Of a stretch of 64,000 bases of DNA, positions 1 to 8,690 are shown one piece after another. The stretch covers positions 310,001-374,000 of the forward strand of contig NZ_BPFH01000002.1 of the NCBI RefSeq assembly GCF_019655435.1, in the 5' to 3' direction. The number at the start of each line of letters is the position of its first letter. The first letter of the stretch is position 1. The notes under the pieces are model-generated. The model worked only from the letters and a program-made list of their open reading frames with translations. It ran no database searches and was not told the DNA's origin. The DNA is from Jannaschia pagri. GTDB lineage: Bacteria > Pseudomonadota > Alphaproteobacteria > Rhodobacterales > Rhodobacteraceae. The position numbers and the translations under genes were made by a program.

Positions 1-2
1 AC

Positions 3-581
3 TGGCGCGCCGCGTCAGCCGCGCGCGCCATGGTGCCACAGGTCGCCGCATCACTTGCCCAAAGCGACCATGCAATTCTGTTCCTATCCGGGATCACCCT
101 GGCGATCCTGTCGCCGGAAGACCGCGCCACCTTGATCGAGGCCCTCGCCGCCGCGCCGGGGCGCGTGGCCTTTGACAGCAATTACCGCGCAGCGCTTTGG
201 GAAGATGTGGAGACCGCTGCCGATTGCGTGGCCGCGATTTGGCGCGTCACGGACATCGCCCTGCCCTCGCTTGAGGATATGCAGGTGCTGTTCGGCGATG
301 ATGAAGGGTCGGCCCTGGCCCGCCTCGCGGCAGCGGGCTGCCGAACCGGCGCGCTGAAACGGGGCGAAGCTGGGCCGCTGGCACTGGACGGCACCGCGCC
401 GGGCGGGTGCCCTCCGGCCCCAAAGGTTGTCGATACGACCAGTGCGGGGGACAGCTTCAACGGAGCGTACTTGGCGACGCTGTTGTCGGGAGGGACGGAG
501 CAGGATGCGCTGCGCGCGGGCCATGGAATGGCCGCCAAAGTGGTGCAATACCCGGGCGCGATTATCCCAGCAGGCGTCTGA
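3..581 (+). CDS. kdgK: 2-keto-3-deoxygluconate kinase, 5' truncated by window edge
   Basis: This is a PfkB-family sugar kinase, probably phosphorylating 2-keto-3-deoxygluconate to KDPG in the cytoplasm for the Entner-Doudoroff route. The reading frame is open to the window edge (first in-frame base 3) and starts WRAASAARAM, which matches the interior of KdgK proteins, so the N-terminal part lies upstream. The PfkB signature DTTSAGDSFNGAY carries the catalytic Asp about 50 residues from the end, and the protein ends YPGAIIPAGV as KdgK proteins do. At least 192 residues are present; the full protein is normally about 300. The ATG at 30 is internal, not the start. Another PfkB sugar kinase is possible, but the ends fit KdgK best. 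Confidence 0.85.
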   Translation, partial: WRAASAARAMVPQVAASLAQSDHAILFLSGITLAILSPEDRATLIEALAAAPGRVAFDSNYRAALWEDVETAADCVAAIWRVTDIALPSLEDMQVLFGDDEGSALARLAAAGCRTGALKRGEAGPLALDGTAPGGCPPAPKVVDTTSAGDSFNGAYLATLLSGGTEQDALRAGHGMAAKVVQYPGAIIPAGV

Positions 582-653
582 CGGCCTGGCCCGGCGGGAA
601 CGCTACGCGGCTAGGCCAGCAACTGTACGCCATTCACACAGGATAGGCACACA

Positions 654-2222
654 TCACTCCGCAGCTTTGGCACCGTCCCAGCGCGCCGACATCCAAGCGT
701 CCAATGCCGCGATCTGATCCGCATCGAGACGGAGGCCCAACTTGGACCGGCGCCAGAGCACATCCTCAGCCGTCCGTGCCCATTCCATGTCCATCAACCA
801 GGCGACTTCTGCGCCCGTCAAGGTCGCGCCAAAGGCTGGCCCCAGATCCTCGGCGCTTTGGGCCCCGTCCAAAAACGTGGTTGCGTCGGTCCCGTAGGCC
901 CGGACGAGACGCAGGGCCCAGCGCTCGGACAGGAAGGGATAGGCTGTGCGCAGGGCCTCGACCTGCTCCGCCACGCCGTCGACGGGAAAATCCCCGCCGG
1001 GCAAGGGCGCATCATGGGTCCAGGGCCCCGTTCGCGTTGGCAAATGTTCGGCGATCTTCTCCAACGCGCTTTCCGCCAACCGCCGGTAGGTCGTGATCTT
1101 ACCGCCAAAGATATTGAGAACTGGCGCGCCCGCCGCCTCGACCTTGAGGACATAGTCCCGCGTTGCGGCTGTCGCTGAACTGGCCCCGTCATCGTACAAA
1201 GGCCGCACGCCAGAATAGGTCCAGACCACATCCTCACCAGTCAGATCCTGCTTGAAGTAGCCGTTGGCAAAGTCGAGCAAGTATTGCTGTTCTTCAGGCG
1301 TGCAGACGGGGGCGTTGTGGGGATCGTCGTGCTCCGCATCCGTTGTCCCGATCAACGTGAAGTCGGTCTCATAGGGGATCGCGAAGATGATGCGCCCATC
1401 TGCCCCTTGGAAGAAATAGCACTTGTCATGGTCAAACAGCTTCCGCGTCACGATATGAGATCCGCGTACCAGACGAACCCCCTCGCGCGCATTGGACCGG
1501 ACCACTCCGCGAATAACGTCGCCCACCCAAGGACCCGCCGCATTCACGAGCATCTTCGCACGCACCTGTCCCGTCCGTTCCCCCTGCAGGGTGATCAGCC
1601 AGGTGTCGCCATCCCGTTCGGCGCTCACGACGCGCGTGCGCACATGGACGTCGGCCCCCCGCTGCGCGGCGTCCCGGGCATTCAAGACCACCAACCGGCT
1701 GTCTTCGACCCAGGCATCGGAGTATTCGAAAGCCTTCGCGAAGCGATCCTCCAGCGGAGCGCCCTCCGGCGTGCCGCGCAAGCTGATGGTGCGCGTCCCC
1801 GGAAGATATTTCGATTTGGCCAGCCCATCATACATGGCCAGGCCCAGGCGGATCAGCCAGTTGGGCCGACGCCCCCGCAGCCAGGGCATCATCACCCCGA
1901 GGAGCTTTGACGTGGGCGTCCCCCCTTCGAACCGCATGTCGGGAGACAGGGGCAGCACAAATCGCATGGGCCAGCTGATATGCGGCATGTTTTGCAGCAA
2001 GACATCCCGTTCCTGAAGCGCCTCGCGGACCAGGCGAACCTCCCAGTATTCCAGATACCTGAGGCCTCCGTGGAACAACTTGGTGGAGGAGGAAGACGTG
2101 GCCCCCGCAAGGTCCCCCATTTCGGCCAGCCCGACCGTCAGGCCGCGCCCCGACGCATCCCGCGCGATGCCGCAGCCATTGATGCCGCCGCCGATCACGA
2201 ACAAATCGTAGGTCTCGCGCAT
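654..2222 (-). CDS. glpD: Aerobic glycerol-3-phosphate dehydrogenase
   Basis: This FAD enzyme of 522 residues oxidises glycerol-3-phosphate to dihydroxyacetone phosphate at the inner membrane and passes electrons to quinone. The N-terminus carries a dinucleotide-binding motif (LFVIGGGINGCGIARDA), followed by the GlpD-typical SSSSTKLFHGGLRYLE. Length fits the family. A longer frame begins at 2255, but the ATG at 2222 has a strong GAGGAGG ribosome site just upstream and begins MRETYDLFVIGGG, so it is chosen. The partner kinase glpK is in this window but about 20 kb away. Confidence 0.95.
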   Translation of the reverse strand: MRETYDLFVIGGGINGCGIARDASGRGLTVGLAEMGDLAGATSSSSTKLFHGGLRYLEYWEVRLVREALQERDVLLQNMPHISWPMRFVLPLSPDMRFEGGTPTSKLLGVMMPWLRGRRPNWLIRLGLAMYDGLAKSKYLPGTRTISLRGTPEGAPLEDRFAKAFEYSDAWVEDSRLVVLNARDAAQRGADVHVRTRVVSAERDGDTWLITLQGERTGQVRAKMLVNAAGPWVGDVIRGVVRSNAREGVRLVRGSHIVTRKLFDHDKCYFFQGADGRIIFAIPYETDFTLIGTTDAEHDDPHNAPVCTPEEQQYLLDFANGYFKQDLTGEDVVWTYSGVRPLYDDGASSATAATRDYVLKVEAAGAPVLNIFGGKITTYRRLAESALEKIAEHLPTRTGPWTHDAPLPGGDFPVDGVAEQVEALRTAYPFLSERWALRLVRAYGTDATTFLDGAQSAEDLGPAFGATLTGAEVAWLMDMEWARTAEDVLWRRSKLGLRLDADQIAALDAWMSARWDGAKAAE

Positions 2223-2358
2223 GATCGCCTCCTCAAAACGAACGCAAGCGAACATCTACACTTTCCTTTTTGCGCGTTCAACGGTTCTCTTTGGTGTGAG
2301 CGTGTGACGGAACGGCGCGCCTAAGGGCGACGTCGCAGCCAGCGGGGTCGTTGCGTCA

Positions 2359-2380
2359 GAGTATTTTTGCCAAGGAGAAG
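2359..2380 (+). repeat. Short dispersed intergenic repeat (GAGTATTTTTGCC family)
   Basis: A 22-bp element: GAGTATTTTTGCC, then AAGGAGAAG. It lies between glpD and puuD. Near-identical copies occur at 4126-4147 (minus strand), 23217-23238 and 53434-53455, all intergenic. Confidence 0.6.
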
Positions 2381-2428
2381 CGGGGACAATTCGACTAAAA
2401 CTGTCCGTTTAAACCGGTCCCTACCGTT

Positions 2429-3655
2429 TCAGCCGCCTTGAGCCGCGCGGTACCAGCGCACCAGGGTTGCCTGATCCTCCGGGGCCAATCGTCCGATGAT
2501 CGCCGGGGGCATGGCATGGCTCACCCCGGCCTGGGTGTATATCCGGCGGGCGTTCTTGGCGATGTCCGCTTCTGTCTCCAGATGAACCCCCTTCGGAGCC
2601 CAGCGCAGGGTCCCCCAGACCGGCTCCCGCGCATGGCACATGGAGCAATTGCCCTGCACGATGCTGGCCGCCCCGTCGAACCCTTCAGCTTGGGCAAATC
2701 GCTGCTCGGTCGGTGTCAGATCGCGGGCCTCGGCCTCTTCGTAGGTATCGAACAGCGGTGCCGTGGACAGCCACATGAGCAGCACAAAGATCACTGCCGT
2801 CGCGCCTAGGGTCCACCACGGTCGCGGTTTGCGCATGTGCATAGTGTTGAAGAAATGCCGAATTGTGACACCCATCAGAAACACCAGCGCCGCGATCATC
2901 CAAGCCGCATCCGTTCCGAAGGCCAACGGATAGTGGTTGGACAGCATCAAGAAGATGACCGGTAGCGTCAGATAGTTGTTATGCGTGGACCGCAGTTTGG
3001 CGATCTTGCCGTATCGCGCGTCGGGCGTGCGACCGGCCTTCAGATCGGCCACGACGATCCTCTGGTTCGGCATGATGACGAAGAAGACATTAGCCGACAT
3101 GATCGTGGCGGTCATCGCCCCCAGGTGCAAAAGCGCCGCGCGCCCCGTGAAGACTTGGTTGAGGGCCCAACTCGCGATCACAATTCCCGCGAAAAGGACA
3201 AGCATTACCAGGGTTGGTTGCTCCTTCAGGGGGGACCTACACAGCGCGTCATAGCCCACCCAACCGATCGCCAAAAAGGCAGTCGAAAGGCCAATGCCCT
3301 GCCAAATTGCCAAATCCGCCTTTTGCGGATCCAGCAGGAACATCTCCGCCCCAGCCCAATAGACTACAGCCAGCAGCGCGGCCCCCGACAGCCAGGTCGC
3401 GTAACTCTCCCATTTAAACCAGGTCAGATGATCCGGCATCGCCTCGGGCGCCACGAGGTACTTTTGGACGTGGTAAAAACCGCCGCCGTGGACCTGCCAC
3501 TCTTCCCCATCAGCGGGTCCGGGGATCTCCCGGTTCAGGCCCAGGTCCAATGCGATGAAATAGAACGACGAACCGATCCAAGCGATGGCGGTAATGACAT
3601 GGGTCCAGCGGATGGCGAATTCGATCCAGTCCCAGAAAATGGCGAAATCGTACAT
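2429..3655 (-). CDS. puuD: Urate oxidase, membrane PuuD type with C-terminal cytochrome c
   Basis: This integral membrane urate hydroxylase of 408 residues oxidises urate to 5-hydroxyisourate. Several hydrophobic helices span roughly residues 10-300. A cytochrome c domain follows, with haem motif CSMCH at 337-341 and a plausible axial Met near 382 (SHAMPP), so electrons can enter the respiratory chain rather than making peroxide. It starts MYDFAIFWDWIEFAIRWTHV, typical of the family. It precedes or follows uraH and ureidoglycine aminohydrolase on the same strand, which supports a purine catabolic role: UraH acts directly on its product. Confidence 0.93.
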   Translation of the reverse strand: MYDFAIFWDWIEFAIRWTHVITAIAWIGSSFYFIALDLGLNREIPGPADGEEWQVHGGGFYHVQKYLVAPEAMPDHLTWFKWESYATWLSGAALLAVVYWAGAEMFLLDPQKADLAIWQGIGLSTAFLAIGWVGYDALCRSPLKEQPTLVMLVLFAGIVIASWALNQVFTGRAALLHLGAMTATIMSANVFFVIMPNQRIVVADLKAGRTPDARYGKIAKLRSTHNNYLTLPVIFLMLSNHYPLAFGTDAAWMIAALVFLMGVTIRHFFNTMHMRKPRPWWTLGATAVIFVLLMWLSTAPLFDTYEEAEARDLTPTEQRFAQAEGFDGAASIVQGNCSMCHAREPVWGTLRWAPKGVHLETEADIAKNARRIYTQAGVSHAMPPAIIGRLAPEDQATLVRWYRAAQGG

Positions 3656-3763
3656 GGCTCATATCCTGACACGATGGCGGCTGGACCGTTCCACGGGCCA
3701 GTGGATAGGTAAACCCCGGCCCGCGCCCTGATCGCACCTGCCGCGACAATCTGCCCGAAACGT

Positions 3764-4117
3764 CTAGCTGCCGCGATAGGTCGAATACCCGAACGGGCTG
3801 ATCAAAAGGGGCACGTGGTAGTGGTTATCCTCGTCCAACCCAAACCGAATGGGGACTTGGTCCAAAAAGAGCACGTCCCCAGACACCAGCCCTTCCCGGC
3901 GCAGCCAATCGCCTGCAAAAAACACAAGCTCATAGGTGCCCGGCTTGAACCCGTCCTGCCCCAAGATCGGAGCATCGGTCCGCCCATCGCCGTTCGTCAC
4001 GGCCTCCGCGATCTTGCGATGGCTGTTCCCAGAGACCCGATACAAAGAGATCGACAGCCCCGCCGCGGGCTTGCCCCGCGCCGTATCTAGCACATGCGTT
4101 GTCAGGTATCCGGCCAT
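3764..4117 (-). CDS. uraH: 5-hydroxyisourate hydrolase (transthyretin-like)
   Basis: This 117-residue protein hydrolyses 5-hydroxyisourate to OHCU, the step after urate oxidation. It begins MAGYLTTHVLDTARGKPAAG, contains the conserved N-terminal His, and ends in the family signature YRGS. Length is normal (about 110-120). It sits between puuD and the ureidoglycine aminohydrolase gene on the same strand. Its ribosome site AAGGAG, eight bases before the ATG, lies at the edge of a copy of the GAGTATTTT repeat. Confidence 0.95.
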   Translation of the reverse strand: MAGYLTTHVLDTARGKPAAGLSISLYRVSGNSHRKIAEAVTNGDGRTDAPILGQDGFKPGTYELVFFAGDWLRREGLVSGDVLFLDQVPIRFGLDEDNHYHVPLLISPFGYSTYRGS

Positions 4118-4125
4118 GGTCGCTC

Positions 4126-4147
4126 CTTCTTCTCGGCGAAAATACTC
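4126..4147 (-). repeat. Short dispersed intergenic repeat, minus-strand copy
   Basis: Minus-strand copy reading GAGTATTTTCGCC then GAGAAGAAG. It lies directly upstream of uraH, and its 3' edge runs into the AAGGAG ribosome site of that gene. Confidence 0.6.
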
Positions 4148-4163
4148 TGGGGGGTCTGGGGGG

Positions 4164-4970
4164 CTAGCCCCCCAGCGTCAAACACGCGTGCCGGTTCACG
4201 TCCTTATAGAGCAGGTACCGGAACCGGCTCGGGCCACCGGCATAGCACGCCTGGGGGCAAAAGGCGCGCAGCCACATGAAATCACCCGCTTCGACCTCAA
4301 CCCAATCCCGATTGAGACGGTAGACAGCCTTCCCTTCCAGGACGAACAGGCCGTGCTCCATCACATGGGTTTCTTCGAAGGGAATGGTTCCACCCGGTTC
4401 AAACGTGACGATGTTCACATGGCAGTCGTGGGCCATATCTGCCGGGTCCACAAACCGGGTGGTGGCCCATCGCCCATCCGTGTCCGGCATGGCAACGGTT
4501 GTGCCAAGGGCCTCCTGGGTCACGAAAGACGTCGGTGGCGCGACGCCTACGGCTGGGGTCCACCGCTTCCGGATCCAATGTAAGCGCGCATCGGATTGCG
4601 CGGCGAGGTGCCAATCGGCCCCAGGCGCGAGATACGCATATCCCCCGGCTTCCAGGACATGCTCCGCCCCATCTAGGGTCAGGGCAACCTCTCCGGACAC
4701 GACATAGAGGATCCCTTGGGCTGCTCCGTCCACCTCTGGCTGGGAACTGCCGCCACCCGCCGCGACCTCGACCAAATAGTGGGAGAACGTCTCCGCAAAC
4801 CCAGTCATCGGACGCGCGAGGATCCACATGCGCATGTCCCGCCAACCGGGCAGAGCGGAAGTGACGATATCGGTCATGCACGCGCCAGGAATGACGGCAT
4901 AGGCTTCGGTAAAGACGGCGCGTTGGGACATCAGCGCACTCTGGGGGGGAAGACCGCCAGGGCCTGTCAT
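4164..4970 (-). CDS. allE: (S)-ureidoglycine aminohydrolase, bicupin
   Basis: This 268-residue two-cupin metalloenzyme removes ammonia from (S)-ureidoglycine to give (S)-ureidoglycolate in ureide catabolism. The C-terminal cupin carries the metal-site pattern known from plant UGlyAH: Glu200, His202, His206 (ETHVMEH) and Gln240 (CPQACYAGG). The tail YLLYKDVNRH is also characteristic. The ATG at 4970 is chosen over one at 5021 because GGAGGT lies five bases upstream. It is likely in one transcription unit with uraH and puuD. OHCU decarboxylase and allantoinase genes are not nearby. Confidence 0.93.
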   Translation of the reverse strand: MTGPGGLPPQSALMSQRAVFTEAYAVIPGACMTDIVTSALPGWRDMRMWILARPMTGFAETFSHYLVEVAAGGGSSQPEVDGAAQGILYVVSGEVALTLDGAEHVLEAGGYAYLAPGADWHLAAQSDARLHWIRKRWTPAVGVAPPTSFVTQEALGTTVAMPDTDGRWATTRFVDPADMAHDCHVNIVTFEPGGTIPFEETHVMEHGLFVLEGKAVYRLNRDWVEVEAGDFMWLRAFCPQACYAGGPSRFRYLLYKDVNRHACLTLGG

Positions 4971-5137
4971 CGGTGACCTCCAAATCGTCGAACGGGGCGC
5001 GGTGCGCCGTGTCAGTGGCACCGAACCACAAGGTGACGTTGCGCCACAAGGGCGGCGATGGACTGCTTTTCTACGCCCGGTTCCTTAACTCCTAAGGTCA
5101 ATGCTGGTGAAAGACACCATCCCGACCGGAGAGTGAC

Positions 5138-5596
5138 ATGCGACTGACCGTGAATAGCCGACAGCATGACCTTGATGTGGAAGACGAGATGCCGCTCCTG
5201 TGGGTCCTCCGGGATGTGCTGGGCATCCACGGGCCGAAGTATGGGTGCGGCATTGGCCAGTGTGGTGCTTGCACCGTTCACCTGGACGGCGTGGCCGTTC
5301 GATCCTGTCAGATCGCCGCAGCCGATGCCGTTGGCGCCGCAATCACCACAATCGAAGGCCTGGGAACGCCCGAGGCGCCCCACCCGGTGCAGACGGCCTG
5401 GATCGTCGAACAGGTGGCGCAATGCGGCTACTGCCAGTCTGGCCAGATCATGCAGGCCGCCAGCCTTCTGGCCGAGGTGCCCAATCCGACGGATGCGGAA
5501 ATCGATGACGCCATGTCAGGCAACCTGTGCCGCTGCGCGACCTATCCGCGGATCCGGGCGGCCATTCGCCGGGCAAGCCAATCGGAGGACTCGTGA
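5138..5596 (+). CDS. Molybdenum hydroxylase [2Fe-2S] subunit (isoquinoline 1-oxidoreductase alpha type)
   Basis: This 152-residue iron-sulfur subunit of a xanthine oxidase-family enzyme carries electrons from the molybdenum subunit encoded next. The plant-type cluster uses Cys37, 42, 45 and 57 (CGIGQCGAC then a later Cys). The second cluster uses Cys95, 98, 130 and 132 (CGYC, CRC). Length fits IorA-type subunits. Its TGA overlaps the ATG of the large subunit (TGATG at 5594-5598), indicating translational coupling. It is divergent from the ureide genes. The substrate cannot be told from sequence; an aldehyde or N-heterocycle is typical of the family. Confidence 0.9.
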   Translation: MRLTVNSRQHDLDVEDEMPLLWVLRDVLGIHGPKYGCGIGQCGACTVHLDGVAVRSCQIAAADAVGAAITTIEGLGTPEAPHPVQTAWIVEQVAQCGYCQSGQIMQAASLLAEVPNPTDAEIDDAMSGNLCRCATYPRIRAAIRRASQSEDS

Positions 5597-7812
5597 TGGG
5601 CGCGGGCAAAATCGCAAGACGGGGGTTTCTGGTCGGCGCGGCGGCGCTCGGCGGCGGCATAGCGTTCGGGACGTATCTCTATCGACGGACGCCGGAGAAC
5701 CCTTTGCGCGCCACGCTACCGAGCGGGTCCACCGTTCTGACGCCGTATGTGATGATCTCGGCGGAGGGGATCACGTTGATCACCCCCAGGGCCGACGTCG
5801 GTCAGGGGGCGGCGTCGATCCAAGCCCACCTGCTCGCCGAAGAATTAGACGTCGATCCGGCCAAGGTGCAGTTGGATCCCGGCCCGGCCAGCCCGGTCTA
5901 CTACAACGGAAAGGTGGCCGCAGAAGGGATGCCCTTGGCGGCCTGGGACAGCCGTTGGCTTGCGCAAACAGGGCGGAGTGCGTCGGATGTTGCGGGCAAA
6001 CTGATCGGGCTGCACCTCACCGGCGGCTCGACCACGGTGCCAGATACCTATGAGCGGTTGCGCGCGGCAGGTGCCTCTGCCCGCGAGACCCTCAAGGCCG
6101 CTGCCGCCGGCGAGATGGGTGTGGCGGTGGATCAGCTCCGCACCGAAGATGGCCAGGTCATCGGCCCGGACGGCAGCACACGGGCCTACTCCGATCTAAT
6201 CGAAGCGCTGCGCGATACGCCTGTGGTCCAAGATGTTCCCTTGCGGGCGCCTGAGCAGTGGGTCCGCCTGGGACGCAAGCATCAACGTACAGATATCGTT
6301 CCCAAATCGACGGGGACGTTCCGATATGGCGTCGATTTGACACTACCGAACATGATCCATGCCACCGTGGTCACGAACCCGGTGCGGGGCGGTGGCTTGC
6401 GTCGCATGGACACCCGCGCGGCAGAGGCGATGCGCGGGGTTGAGGCCGTCGTCGCCATCACCGATGGGGCCGCTGTCCTGGCGGACAACGACTGGCGGGC
6501 GATGGAGGCGGCGCGCGCGATTGAAGTCGAATGGGACGGCGGAGGGCCGGACACCGACGCGCTTTGGCAAACCCACGCCGACGCGATGACAGACGACAAT
6601 CGCGACAGCCGCTTTGCCGATGACGGCAACGTGGAGACCGCGCCCGGTGCGCCGGTGACGGCCGAATATCGTGTCCCCTTCCTGCACCACGCGCCGTTGG
6701 AGCCTGCAAACGCCACGGTTCTTTACCAACCGGAACGGACCGAGGTCTGGACGGCAACCCAGGCGCCCCGGTTTGTGGCCCAGGCCGTGGCCCGGATCAC
6801 GGGGCAAGACGCCGAGGTTGTGACGGTCCACGCCCTGCCCGCCGGGGGCAGTTTTGGTCACCGCCTAGAGGATGAATGGGTGCGCCAGGCCGCTGAGATT
6901 GCGGTCCAACGGCCGGGCAGACCCATCCGCCTGACCTGGTCCCGGGAACAGGACATGACCCATGGGTTCCTACGCCCCATGGCCCTGGCCCGTGGGCATG
7001 GCACTGTCCAAGACAAACGTGTCCGCAGTCTGGACCTCTCCATCGCGGCCCAATCCGTCGCCGAAAGCCAATTGGGGCGCGCAGGCATGCCGAGTTTCGG
7101 GCCAGACGTTGCCATCGTGGCCGCCGCTTGGGATGCGCCCTACGCGATCCCGGACCGTCGCGTCACCGGATACCGGGTTCGCGCAATGGTCCCCGTCAGC
7201 AGTTGGCGGTCGGTCGGTGCATCCCACAACGGTTTCTTCCATGAGTGCTTCCTCGATGAGTTGATCCATGCCGCTGGCGCGGACCCGGTGGAGGAGCGCT
7301 TGCGCCTGCTGCATGACGATCCGTCGCGCAAGGTCCTGGAAACCGTCGCCGATATGGCAAATTGGGCAGGGCCCGCCGGGGCCCGTGGGGTCGCCTTCGT
7401 CTACTCCTTCGGCGTCCCGGTGGCGCAGATTTGTGAGGTGCGGGACACGGACGGCGGGATCGTCATTGATAAGCTCTGGATCGCGGCAGAGGTCGGACGC
7501 GTCCTCGACCCGGTGAACATTGAGGCTCAGCTTTCGGGCGGGGCGCTGTTTGGGCTTGGTCACGCGATCTCGTCGGAGATCACACTGACCGACGGGTCAA
7601 CGGATCAGACGAACTTCCACGACTACGAAAGCCTCAGGATCTGGCAAACGCCCAAAGTAGAGGTCCGCGTGTTGGAGTCAGGCGGACCGATCCGCGGCGC
7701 GGGGGAGCCGGGCTTGCCCCCAGCCGCCCCGGCCCTTGCCAACGCGATTTTCGCGGCCACCGGCACGCGGTTGCGGGAAATGCCCTTCGCGAAAACCCTC
7801 CGCTTTGCCTGA
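5596..7812 (+). CDS. Molybdopterin-binding hydroxylase subunit, Tat-exported (IorB-like)
   Basis: This 738-residue large subunit of a molybdenum hydroxylase pairs with the preceding [2Fe-2S] protein. The N-terminus [20 protein letters not shown] is a twin-arginine signal (Arg8-Arg9), so the complex is expected in the periplasm, with the small subunit co-exported. Later segments such as GGSFGHRLEDEW and the ending GAGEPGLPPAAPALANA are typical of the molybdopterin domains. There is no separate FAD subunit or XdhC-type maturase gene beside it, consistent with the two-subunit IorAB type that uses a cytochrome acceptor. The start overlaps the upstream stop. The substrate is unknown; the neighbouring purine genes make a purine-related heterocycle a possibility only. 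Confidence 0.9.
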   Translation: MGAGKIARRGFLVGAAALGGGIAFGTYLYRRTPENPLRATLPSGSTVLTPYVMISAEGITLITPRADVGQGAASIQAHLLAEELDVDPAKVQLDPGPASPVYYNGKVAAEGMPLAAWDSRWLAQTGRSASDVAGKLIGLHLTGGSTTVPDTYERLRAAGASARETLKAAAAGEMGVAVDQLRTEDGQVIGPDGSTRAYSDLIEALRDTPVVQDVPLRAPEQWVRLGRKHQRTDIVPKSTGTFRYGVDLTLPNMIHATVVTNPVRGGGLRRMDTRAAEAMRGVEAVVAITDGAAVLADNDWRAMEAARAIEVEWDGGGPDTDALWQTHADAMTDDNRDSRFADDGNVETAPGAPVTAEYRVPFLHHAPLEPANATVLYQPERTEVWTATQAPRFVAQAVARITGQDAEVVTVHALPAGGSFGHRLEDEWVRQAAEIAVQRPGRPIRLTWSREQDMTHGFLRPMALARGHGTVQDKRVRSLDLSIAAQSVAESQLGRAGMPSFGPDVAIVAAAWDAPYAIPDRRVTGYRVRAMVPVSSWRSVGASHNGFFHECFLDELIHAAGADPVEERLRLLHDDPSRKVLETVADMANWAGPAGARGVAFVYSFGVPVAQICEVRDTDGGIVIDKLWIAAEVGRVLDPVNIEAQLSGGALFGLGHAISSEITLTDGSTDQTNFHDYESLRIWQTPKVEVRVLESGGPIRGAGEPGLPPAAPALANAIFAATGTRLREMPFAKTLRFA

Positions 7813-7910
7813 GGCGCCATGGGCGGAGTGCCCGGAGGCGCCCCGCCGTTGAACCCGACCCCCATGGGCGCTAGTGGCCAGCCTAAGCGCAATCGCGCTG
7901 CGCCATTAGG

Positions 7911-8579
7911 ATGAACGCCATGACGCCTTTGCACGGTCGCCGCGCCGTTGTTTTCGATTTGGATGGGACGCTGATCGACAGCGCGCCGAGTCTGCATCGG
8001 GCGGTGTCACTCATGATGATCGACCGTGGCCTACCCGCTCCCGATCTTGAAACGGTGACCGGGTTCGTCGGGAACGGGGTTCCAAAGCTGGTGGAACGCG
8101 CCCTGCGGTGGGCGGGGCAACCGATGGATGACGGCGCGGTCCACGCGTTTCGGACCATCTACGACGCGGATCCCATGACCGGAACGGTTGTGTTCGACGG
8201 CGCCCATGACCTCTTGGCGGCCTTGAGGTCCAAGGGACTGCGCCTCGGGCTGTGCACGAACAAACCCATGGCACCGACGATGACCCTGCTCAACGCACTC
8301 AAACTTGGACCATTCGAAGCCGTCATCGGCGGCGATAGCCTTCCGGTGCGCAAGCCTGATCCTGCCCCGCTCCTGGCGACGCTGGACCAGATGACCTGTC
8401 CCCCTGACGCCGCGCTCTACGTGGGGGACTCCGTCACCGACCATCGGACGGCCAGTGCCGCGAACGTCGCTTATGTCCATGTGGAGTGCGGCTATGCGAA
8501 TGGATCCATCGAGGGGGACGCGCCACTTGCGCGGTTCGCAACGCTCGCGGAGTTCAGCCAAATTGTCACTGAATTGTAA
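7911..8579 (+). CDS. gph: HAD-family phosphatase, phosphoglycolate phosphatase-like
   Basis: This 222-residue haloacid dehalogenase-type phosphatase probably dephosphorylates 2-phosphoglycolate in the cytoplasm. Motif I VFDLDGTLID (nucleophile near residue 16), the motif II/III segment with KPDP, and motif IV YVGDSVTD are all present, with a helical cap between motifs I and II. A second ATG at 7920 is better spaced from the only purine-rich stretch (TTAGG), so the protein may be three residues shorter. Substrate is inferred from family resemblance. Confidence 0.85.
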   Translation: MNAMTPLHGRRAVVFDLDGTLIDSAPSLHRAVSLMMIDRGLPAPDLETVTGFVGNGVPKLVERALRWAGQPMDDGAVHAFRTIYDADPMTGTVVFDGAHDLLAALRSKGLRLGLCTNKPMAPTMTLLNALKLGPFEAVIGGDSLPVRKPDPAPLLATLDQMTCPPDAALYVGDSVTDHRTASAANVAYVHVECGYANGSIEGDAPLARFATLAEFSQIVTEL

Positions 8580-8649
8580 GGGTGAATTTGCACATTCGCC
8601 GCGTTTCAGGCATACTCAAACGCCGAGCAATATTATATTTCATAGCAAG

Positions 8650-8666
8650 CAGGTCGATCTGACCTG
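8650..8666. promoter_or_regulatory. Perfect inverted repeat ahead of the Nudix gene
   Basis: CAGGTC and GACCTG flank a 5-bp centre (GATCT). The repeat lies 25 bp upstream of the Nudix gene, just after an AT-rich stretch (8625-8645) that looks like promoter DNA. This would suit an operator for a dimeric repressor. No regulator gene is adjacent. Confidence 0.35.
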
Positions 8667-8690
8667 GTTTTGATCGGACGCAGACAGACA

